A stretch of DNA of 64,000 bases, from contig JAJPEQ010000004.1 of assembly GCA_021166775.1 (NCBI GenBank), positions 124,001 to 188,000 of the forward strand, given 5' to 3'. Under the pieces are notes generated by a model. That model saw only the letters and a program-made list of their open reading frames with translations. It made no database searches and was not told the DNA's origin. Shown here piece after piece: positions 58,263 to 64,000 of the stretch (the stretch's first letter is position 1; each line of letters opens with the position of its first letter). The position numbers were made by a program, and so were the translations under genes. Origin of the DNA: Comamonas sp. Its GTDB lineage: Bacteria > Pseudomonadota > Gammaproteobacteria > Burkholderiales > Burkholderiaceae_C.

Positions 58263-58919
58263 ATGCGCTTGTTGCTTGTCGAAGACGATGCCATGATCGG
58301 CGAAGCCGTGCACGATTTGCTGCGCGAGCAGGACTACGCGGTCGACTGGGTGCGCGACGGGAATCAGGCCGATACGGCGCTCATGACCCAGGGCTACGAC
58401 TTGGTGCTGCTCGACCTGGGCCTGCCGGGGCGCGATGGCCTCGCGGTGCTGCGTGCGCTGCGCGCCCGGCGCGACCGCACGCCGGTGCTGATTGCCACCG
58501 CGCGCGACGGCGTCGCCGAGCGCATCGCGGGGCTGGACGCGGGCGCCGATGATTACGTCCTGAAGCCCTACGACCTCGACGAATTGCTGGCGCGCATCCG
58601 CGCGCTGCTGCGCCGCGCGGCCGGGCGCGCCGAACCGGTGTACGAGCACAAGGGCGTCACGATCAACCCGGCCACGCGCGAGGTGACGGTGCAGGGCCGG
58701 CCCGTGGTGCTTTCGGCACGCGAGTGGGCGGTGCTCGAGCCGCTGATCGCGCGCCCGGGTCTGGTGCTCTCGCGCCAGCAGCTTGAAGACAAGCTCTACG
58801 GCTGGGGCGAGGAAATCGGCAGCAACGCCGTGGAAGTCTTCATCCACGGCCTGCGCAGGAAGCTGGGCGCCGCGCTCGTGCTCAACGTGCGCGGCGTCGG
58901 CTACATGGTGCCCAAATGA
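58263..58919 (+). CDS. OmpR-family response regulator
   Basis: A 218-residue regulator: a receiver domain with acidic pocket E7-D8-D9 and phospho-acceptor D51 (LVLLDLGLPG), the conserved Thr/Lys (LIATARD, VLKPYD), and a winged-helix DNA-binding domain (about 122-217; GVGYMVPK end). It resembles QseB/TctD/PmrA. The stop overlaps the kinase start (ATGA). Confidence 0.94.
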   Translation: MRLLLVEDDAMIGEAVHDLLREQDYAVDWVRDGNQADTALMTQGYDLVLLDLGLPGRDGLAVLRALRARRDRTPVLIATARDGVAERIAGLDAGADDYVLKPYDLDELLARIRALLRRAAGRAEPVYEHKGVTINPATREVTVQGRPVVLSAREWAVLEPLIARPGLVLSRQQLEDKLYGWGEEIGSNAVEVFIHGLRRKLGAALVLNVRGVGYMVPK

Positions 58920-60319
58920 GTGCGCACTGGCACCTGCCGCAGTCGCTGCGTCTGCGGTTGCTCATGTTTTTGATAGCTGCCATCGTTTTGACGGCGGGCG
59001 TTCAAGGCCTTTTTGCCTATAAAACGGCCTTGGATGAGGCCGATGCGCTGTTCGACTACCACATGCAGCAGACGGCGTTTGCCCTGCGCGCGGGGCTGCC
59101 GGCCGACGCCAAGGGCATGGGGAGCCTGCGCCCCGAGTACCAGAACAATGAATTCATCGTGCAGGTCTGGACCAACGAGGGTCTGCGCATCTTCGAGTCC
59201 GCCATGGGCGATCTGCTGCCGCAGCGCGCGGTGCTGGGCTTTCAGGAGGTGCGCGCGCGCGGCAGCACCTACCGCGTGTTCTCGCTGCAGACACGCTCGC
59301 AGGTCATTCAGGTGGCGCAGGACATGGCGGTGCGCCACCGGCTCGCGCGCGGCATGGCCTGGCGCTCGTTGCTGCCGCTGGCGGTGATGGCGCCGCTGCT
59401 GGCGCTGGCGGTGTGGTGGCTGCTCGGGCGCCTGTTTGTGCCGGTGGACCGGGTGCGCGCGCAGGTGGCGCGGCGCCAGCCGCAGGACCTCTCGGCGGTG
59501 GACGAGGGCGAGCTTCCGGCCGAGGTGCAGCCGCTGGTGCGCGAGCTCAACGGCCTGTTCGAGCGCGTGCGCCGCGCCTTCGCCGCGCAGCAGGATTTCG
59601 TGGCCGATGCGGCGCACGAGCTGCGCTCGCCGTTGGCGGCCCTGAAATTGCAGGCACAGGGCTTGCGCCGCGCGGTGGATGAGCCCACGCGCGCGCGCGC
59701 GGTGGCGCGGCTGGAAGCGGGCATCGACCGCGCCGCCCGGCTCGTCGAGCAACTGCTGGTGCTGGCGCGCCAGGAAGCGGCGGGCAGCCCGCTGGAGCCG
59801 GTGGATCTGCCGGGAGTGGTGCGGCTGGCGCTGGCCGATGTGGCCGCGAGCGCGCAGGCGCGGGGCATCGACGCGGGGCTGCAGGAGGGTGTCCCCGATG
59901 CCTGCCAGGTGGTCGGTGTGGCCGAGGAGCTGCGCCTGCTGGTGCGCAACCTGCTGGACAACGCGATCAAGTACACGCCAGAGGGCGGGCGCGTCGATGT
60001 GTCGCTCAGGCACGAGGGTGCGGGCTGGTGCCTGAGCGTCGAGGACAGCGGCCCCGGCATCCCCGAGGACGAGCGCGAGCGCGTGCTGGGGCGCTTTTAC
60101 CGCTCGCCGCAGAGCGCGCAGCAGGCGCCGGGCAGCGGCCTGGGGCTGGCCATCGTGCAGGCCATCGCCCGGCGCCATGGCGCGCAGCTGGTGCTCGGCG
60201 CGTCGCAGCGCCTGGGCGGCATGAGCGCGACCTTGATCTTCCCCGAGAAGACTATACAAACCATAGCTGAACGCGCTTCTACGGCGATCGTTGCAGCCGA
60301 AAATCCTTCGCAAGTTTGA
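58916..60319 (+). CDS. sensor histidine kinase
   Basis: A 467-residue membrane kinase: helix 1 at about residues 14-34, a periplasmic 2CSK_N-type domain (about 35-150), helix 2 at about 152-172 (LLPLAVMAPLLALAVWWLL), a HAMP-like linker, the H-box ADAAHELRSPLAALKL with H234, and an HATPase domain with N-box NLLDNAIKYTPEGG, VEDSGPGIPEDE and GSGLGLAIVQAIA. It pairs with the response regulator. Both ends are unusual: helix 1 and the last 25 residues are encoded by copies of the dispersed repeat. Its 3' end overlaps the convergent metR by 41 bp. Confidence 0.93.
   Translation: MSAHWHLPQSLRLRLLMFLIAAIVLTAGVQGLFAYKTALDEADALFDYHMQQTAFALRAGLPADAKGMGSLRPEYQNNEFIVQVWTNEGLRIFESAMGDLLPQRAVLGFQEVRARGSTYRVFSLQTRSQVIQVAQDMAVRHRLARGMAWRSLLPLAVMAPLLALAVWWLLGRLFVPVDRVRAQVARRQPQDLSAVDEGELPAEVQPLVRELNGLFERVRRAFAAQQDFVADAAHELRSPLAALKLQAQGLRRAVDEPTRARAVARLEAGIDRAARLVEQLLVLARQEAAGSPLEPVDLPGVVRLALADVAASAQARGIDAGLQEGVPDACQVVGVAEELRLLVRNLLDNAIKYTPEGGRVDVSLRHEGAGWCLSVEDSGPGIPEDERERVLGRFYRSPQSAQQAPGSGLGLAIVQAIARRHGAQLVLGASQRLGGMSATLIFPEKTIQTIAERASTAIVAAENPSQV
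58967..59024 (+). repeat. dispersed ~53-bp repeat, copy B, inside the sensor kinase (helix 1)
   Basis: It reads TTGATAGCTGCCATCGTTTTG, then GGCGTTCAAGGCC and TTTTTGCCTATAAAA. It is translated as LIAAIVLTAGVQGLFAYK, the first membrane helix and the following residues. Confidence 0.65.
60252..60312 (+). repeat. dispersed ~53-bp repeat, copy G, shared 3' end of the sensor kinase and metR
   Basis: It reads ACCATAGCTGAACGCGCTTC, then GATCGTTGCAGCCGAAAATCC and TTCGCAA. Rightward it encodes the kinase C-terminus; leftward it holds the last codons and the TAG stop of metR at 60279. Confidence 0.65.
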
Positions 60320-61184
60320 AGAACGCCGCGAGGTAGTCCACCGTGAGTTCGCCCTCGCGCGTGCCCAGGTGGATCTGCTTGGCGATGCCCTTTTTTCCCA
60401 GGCGCAGCGGCACCACCGCCATGCGCTCGGCGTACTCCAGCGCCAGCCAGCGCGGCAGCGCCGCGACGCCCCGGCCGCTTTCCACCATCTGCACCATGAT
60501 GTCGGTCGTCTCTATCGTCTTGTGGCGCCTGGGCGCCTGGCCCGCGGGCAGCAGGAATTGCGTGTAGACGTCCAGCCGATCGGTTGAAACCGGGTAGGTG
60601 ATGAGCGTCTCCTGCGCGAGATCGCGTGGCCGCAGGTATTCGCGATCCGTCAGGGGGTGCGCCCGGGCGACGAGCAGAACCTGTTCGTAGTCGAACACCG
60701 GTTCGAACACCAGCCCGGGTCGATGGACCGGGTCGGGCGTGACGAGCAGGTCGATTTCATACGCCAGCAGCGCGCCGATGCCGCCGAACTGGAATTTCTG
60801 GCGCACATCCACGTCCACGTCCGGCCAGGCCTTGAGATAGGGCGAGACGATCTTCAGCAGCCACTGGTAGCAGGGGTGGCACTCCATGCCGATGCGCAGG
60901 CTCCCGCGCTCGCCTTGCGCGAACTGGCGCAGGCGCTGCTCGGCCAGTTCGAGCTGCGGCAGCAGGCGCTGCGCCTGCGCCAGCAGATAGCGCCCGGCCT
61001 GCGTCAGGCGCAGCCCCCGGCCCTCGCGCAGCCAGATGGCTGTGCCCAATTGCTGTTCGAGCTTTTTCATGCTGTGGCTGAGCGCCGATTGCGTCAGGAA
61101 CAGACGCTCGGCCGCCGCGGTGAGCGAGCCCTGCTTCTCGACCTCGGTGACGATGGCCAGATGGATTCGCTCCAGTGTTGACAT
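60279..61184 (-). CDS. metR: LysR-type regulator MetR
   Basis: A 301-residue LysR regulator with an N-terminal winged HTH (GSLTAAAERLFLTQSALSHSMKKLE, residues about 19-43) and a periplasmic-binding-like effector domain that senses homocysteine in MetR. It has the MetR subfamily features LERIHLAIV and CHPCYQWLL. It is divergent from metE, as in many bacteria. A perfect MetR box overlaps its own start codon, fitting autoregulation. The last codons lie in a dispersed repeat. Confidence 0.93.
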   Translation of the reverse strand: MSTLERIHLAIVTEVEKQGSLTAAAERLFLTQSALSHSMKKLEQQLGTAIWLREGRGLRLTQAGRYLLAQAQRLLPQLELAEQRLRQFAQGERGSLRIGMECHPCYQWLLKIVSPYLKAWPDVDVDVRQKFQFGGIGALLAYEIDLLVTPDPVHRPGLVFEPVFDYEQVLLVARAHPLTDREYLRPRDLAQETLITYPVSTDRLDVYTQFLLPAGQAPRRHKTIETTDIMVQMVESGRGVAALPRWLALEYAERMAVVPLRLGKKGIAKQIHLGTREGELTVDYLAAFFKLAKDFRLQRSP

Positions 61185-61196
61185 GAATGAAATTCA
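61184..61196. promoter_or_regulatory. MetR box
   Basis: TGAATGAAATTCA is a perfect match to the MetR consensus TGAA-N5-TTCA. It touches the metR start codon. A degenerate second site TGAA-N5-AATT follows at 61198-61210, and a TTGAAA hexamer (61197-61202) may be the metE -35. Confidence 0.9.
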
Positions 61197-61244
61197 TTGA
61201 AATGTGAATTAATACCATTTTACGTCATCAATCATTTTTCCTAC

Positions 61245-61265
61245 GATGCATTTGATTCATGCATC
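61245..61265. promoter_or_regulatory. 7-bp perfect inverted repeat in the metE leader
   Basis: GATGCAT and ATGCATC are separated by 7 bp and lie immediately before the metE ribosome-binding site. It could be a second regulator site or an RNA hairpin that shades translation start. Function unknown. Confidence 0.6.
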
Positions 61266-61279
61266 CGGAAGGAAAAACA

Positions 61280-63583
61280 ATGACGACCCTGCACAACCTG
61301 GGCTTCCCGCGCATCGGCGCGCAGCGCGAACTCAAATGGGCGCTGGAGCGCTACTGGAAAGGGCAAGGCCAGCGCGAGCAGCTGCTGGCCACGGCCGCCG
61401 AGCTGAGGCAGCGCCACTGGGCGTGGCAGCAGGGCCTGGCCTGGGTGCCTGTGGGCGATTTTTCGTTCTACGACCAGGTGCTGGACATGAGTTTCACGCT
61501 CGGCAACCTGCCCGAGCGCGTGCGCGGCGAACCCGGTGATGAACTGGATGATTACTTTCGCGTGGCGCGCGGCAGGAGCGCCGACAGCGCTGAGCACGGC
61601 CATGACGGGCATCACCGTGGCTGTGGCGGCGTGGCGGCTGGCGAGATGACCAAATGGTTTGATACCAATTACCACTACATCGTGCCCGAGCTCACCGCGG
61701 ATACGTCGTTTCGGCTCGACGCCTCGCGCCTGCTCGCACAGCTGCATGAAGCGCGCGCGCAGGGCATTCCCGCCAAGCCGGTAATCATCGGGCCGGTGAC
61801 CTACCTGGCGCTGGCCAAGGCGCACGACGGCTCCAGCAAGCTGGCGCTGCTCGACCGCCTGCTGCCGGTCTATGCCGAGCTGCTCGAAGCGCTGGCGGGC
61901 GAGGGCGTGCAGTGGGTGCAGATCGACGAGCCCCTGCTCGTGACCGAGCTCGATGCCGACTGGCAGCACGCGTTCAACACCGCGTACCACCAGCTCAAGA
62001 GCAGCCGCGTGAAGATCCTGCTGGCCAGCTACTTCGGCGCCTTGCTGGACAACAAGTACCTCGCGGCCCACCTGCCGGTGGCGGGGCTGCATGTGGATGC
62101 GTTGGCGAGCCGCGAGGATGCGCGCCAGCTCATCGGCCTGCTGCCGCCGCACAAGGTGCTGTCGCTGGGCGTGATCGACGGGCGCAACGTCTGGAAGACC
62201 GATTTGGCCGCGCTGCTCGATTGGCTGGAGCCAGTCGCGGCGCAGCTCGGCGACCGCCTGTGGCTTGCGCCCACGTGCTCGTTGCTGCACGTGCCGGTCG
62301 ATCTGGACAGCGAAGACCGGCTCGACCCAGAAATCAAGTCCTGGCTGGCGTTCGCGCTGCAGAAACTCGGCGAACTGCGCGTGCTGGGACGGGCCCTGGA
62401 CGAAGGGCGCGCCGCGGTGGCGGCGGAACTCGCCAGCAATGCCAGGGCCCTGGCCAGCCGCCGCCAGTCCTCGCGTGTGCATGATGCGCAGGTGCAGCAG
62501 GCGCTGGCGCAGGTTACGCCCGCGATGCAGCAGCGCCACAGTCCCTACGCCGTGCGCGCGCCGCTGCAGGCGGGCAAGCTCGGCCTGCCGGCGTTTCCGA
62601 CGACGACCATAGGCTCGTTCCCGCAGACCGCCGAGATTCGCCACGCGCGCAAGGAACACAAGGCCGCTCGCCTGAGCGATGCCGAGTACGAAAAGGCCAT
62701 GCGTGCCGAGATCGCGCACAGCGTGCGCGAGCAGGAGGCGCTGGGCCTGGATGTGCTGGTGCACGGCGAGGCCGAGCGCAACGACATGGTCGAGTACTTC
62801 GGCGAACAGCTCGCGGGCTATGCCTTCAGCGGCCACGGCTGGGTGCAGTCCTACGGTTCGCGATGCGTCAAGCCCCCCATCCTCTACGGTGACGTCAAGC
62901 GCAGGCACGCCATCACCGTGGACTGGATCCGCTACGCGCAGTCGCTCACCCGGCGGCCGGTCAAGGGCATGCTCACCGGGCCGGTGACCATGCTCAACTG
63001 GTCCTTTGCGCGCGACGATCAGCCGCGCAGCACCACCTGCCGTCAGCTTGCGCTTGCGCTGCGCGGCGAGGTGCTGGATCTGGAGGCGGCGGGTATTTGC
63101 ATCATCCAGATCGACGAGGCGGCGTTTCGTGAAGGCCTGCCGCTGCGCCATGCGCAGTGGCAGGAATATCTCGGCTGGGCCATCGCCGCGTTTCGCCTCA
63201 TGGCCAATGGCGTGCGCGACGAGACGCAGATCCACAGCCACATGTGCTATTCGGAATTCAACGACATCATCGCCTCGATCGCGGCGATGGACGCGGACGT
63301 GATCACCATCGAGAATTCGCGCTCGGGCATGGAATTGCTCGGTGCCTTCGAGCACTTTGCCTACCCCAACGGCATCGGCCCGGGCGTGTACGACATCCAT
63401 TCGCCCAACGTGCCGACGCAGGCGAGCATCGCGGCGCGCATGCGCGAGGCGGCGCGGCGCATCCCGGCGAACCAGCTCTGGGTCAACCCGGACTGCGGCC
63501 TGAAAACCCGGCAGTGGAGCGAGGTGGTGCCATCGCTCGCGCACATGGTGGCCGCGGCCAGGGAGCTGCGCGAGGCGGCCTGA
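61280..63583 (+). CDS. metE: cobalamin-independent methionine synthase
   Basis: A 767-residue enzyme transferring a methyl group from methyltetrahydropteroyl-triglutamate to homocysteine. The zinc ligands are H654 and C656 ([10 protein letters not shown]) and C739 (NPDCGLKTR); [15 protein letters not shown] and [12 protein letters not shown] mark the two barrel domains. GGAAGGA sets the ATG at 61280; an in-frame ATG seven codons earlier is less likely. A short His/Cys-rich insert ([15 protein letters not shown], about residues 103-117) precedes MTKWFDTN and is not part of the classical enzyme. Confidence 0.96.
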   Translation: MTTLHNLGFPRIGAQRELKWALERYWKGQGQREQLLATAAELRQRHWAWQQGLAWVPVGDFSFYDQVLDMSFTLGNLPERVRGEPGDELDDYFRVARGRSADSAEHGHDGHHRGCGGVAAGEMTKWFDTNYHYIVPELTADTSFRLDASRLLAQLHEARAQGIPAKPVIIGPVTYLALAKAHDGSSKLALLDRLLPVYAELLEALAGEGVQWVQIDEPLLVTELDADWQHAFNTAYHQLKSSRVKILLASYFGALLDNKYLAAHLPVAGLHVDALASREDARQLIGLLPPHKVLSLGVIDGRNVWKTDLAALLDWLEPVAAQLGDRLWLAPTCSLLHVPVDLDSEDRLDPEIKSWLAFALQKLGELRVLGRALDEGRAAVAAELASNARALASRRQSSRVHDAQVQQALAQVTPAMQQRHSPYAVRAPLQAGKLGLPAFPTTTIGSFPQTAEIRHARKEHKAARLSDAEYEKAMRAEIAHSVREQEALGLDVLVHGEAERNDMVEYFGEQLAGYAFSGHGWVQSYGSRCVKPPILYGDVKRRHAITVDWIRYAQSLTRRPVKGMLTGPVTMLNWSFARDDQPRSTTCRQLALALRGEVLDLEAAGICIIQIDEAAFREGLPLRHAQWQEYLGWAIAAFRLMANGVRDETQIHSHMCYSEFNDIIASIAAMDADVITIENSRSGMELLGAFEHFAYPNGIGPGVYDIHSPNVPTQASIAARMREAARRIPANQLWVNPDCGLKTRQWSEVVPSLAHMVAAARELREAA

Positions 63584-63634
63584 AGAGCCCGGTGGCCCCG
63601 GCTGGGCAGACGGCGCGACGGATGACGTCGCCCG

Positions 63635-63991
63635 TCAGGCCTTCTTCGCCTCGGCCGCCTGCGCGTGCTGCGCCATCTGGTCAATGGCCAGCGACGAGTG
63701 CGCGTAGGCGCCGCCCGCGCGCATCTCGGCGGCGACCCAGATCGCCTCCATGACCTGGCCCTCGGTGGCGCCCGCCTTGAGCGCGGCGTCGGTGTGGCCG
63801 CGGATGCAGTAGGGGCACTGCGTCACGTGCGCCACGGCCACGGCGATCAGCTGCTTGGTTTTTACGTCCAGCTCGCCTTCGGCAAAGGCCGCCGCGCTGA
63901 AGGCGCGAAACGCCTCGAGCTGCTTGGGCGCGAGTTCGCGGCGCTTGCGCGCGATGTCGGCGCTGCTGGCGGGGTAGATGGCGTGTTCCAT
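63635..63991 (-). CDS. AhpD-like / carboxymuconolactone decarboxylase family protein
   Basis: A 118-residue all-helical protein with the peroxidatic CXXC-H motif CPYCIRGH (residues about 59-66) and the family stretch TKQLIAVAVAHV. The motif makes it an alkylhydroperoxidase D-like redox protein, not a true decarboxylase. The ATG at 63991 may be preceded by further sequence outside the window. Convergent with metE, 51 bp between stops. Confidence 0.9.
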   Translation of the reverse strand: MEHAIYPASSADIARKRRELAPKQLEAFRAFSAAAFAEGELDVKTKQLIAVAVAHVTQCPYCIRGHTDAALKAGATEGQVMEAIWVAAEMRAGGAYAHSSLAIDQMAQHAQAAEAKKA

Positions 63992-64000
63992 GAAACTTCT

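Overview
The window looks like chromosomal DNA of a high-GC betaproteobacterium of the order Burkholderiales, most likely family Comamonadaceae (Acidovorax-like). This rests on gene content and style: a compact general secretion (T2SS) locus with a short GspC, a Burkholderiales-type porin, a DUF3460 protein, fkpB-ispH, divergent metR/metE, and a roughly 53-bp dispersed repeat at gene ends. I name no species.

Layout. 1-13603: T2SS locus. gspGHIJKLMNDE run leftward in tightly overlapping frames and gspC diverges to the right. gspF is cut off from gspE by an inserted pair (PEBP/YbhB-like gene and a luciferase-like monooxygenase). 13632-22400: housekeeping genes ilvA, osmC-like, porin, an M20 amidohydrolase, tal, pgi, scpA, a DUF3460 protein and a BamE-like lipoprotein. 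22415-29311: a leftward series with a ThDP enzyme, an FMN hydroxy-acid dehydrogenase, an FAD dehydrogenase, a YiiX-like hydrolase, an ECF sigma factor and a ferredoxin-reductase-like flavoprotein. 29424-41856: ABC/FtsX permease, LemA, M48 protease, Smr protein, phytase-like lipoprotein, RadC, FkpB, IspH, a CNNM/CorC transporter, a CBS protein, SerS and tRNA-Ser(CGA).

41857-53518 looks like an accessory insertion next to tRNA-Ser. It starts with about 580 bp of non-coding sequence. Then comes one rightward catabolic cluster: RpiR regulator, diaminopropionate ammonia-lyase, M20 carbamoyl/ureido hydrolase, nitrilase-fold D-carbamoylase, and a complete five-gene peptide-type ABC importer. It ends in decayed DNA: an MFS transporter fragment with an internal 67-bp duplication and a TnpB-like remnant. 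I read the cluster as uptake and breakdown of a ureido or N-carbamoyl derivative of 2,3-diaminopropionate (for example ureidoalanine) to pyruvate and ammonia. The individual families are clear; the substrate is inference.

53519-63991: an RRM RNA-binding protein behind a terminator-like hairpin, a ThDP enzyme facing a broken IclR gene with operator-like palindromes left between them, a DegP-type protease with a two-component system, metR/metE with a perfect MetR box, and an AhpD-like protein.

The least conventional signal is the dispersed repeat. Seven clear copies and one degenerate copy sit at gene ends. Several encode protein: the GspD signal peptide, the first membrane helix and the C-terminus of the sensor kinase, and the last codons and stops of three other genes. 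No CRISPR array, rRNA, prophage, replication origin or intact insertion sequence was seen.
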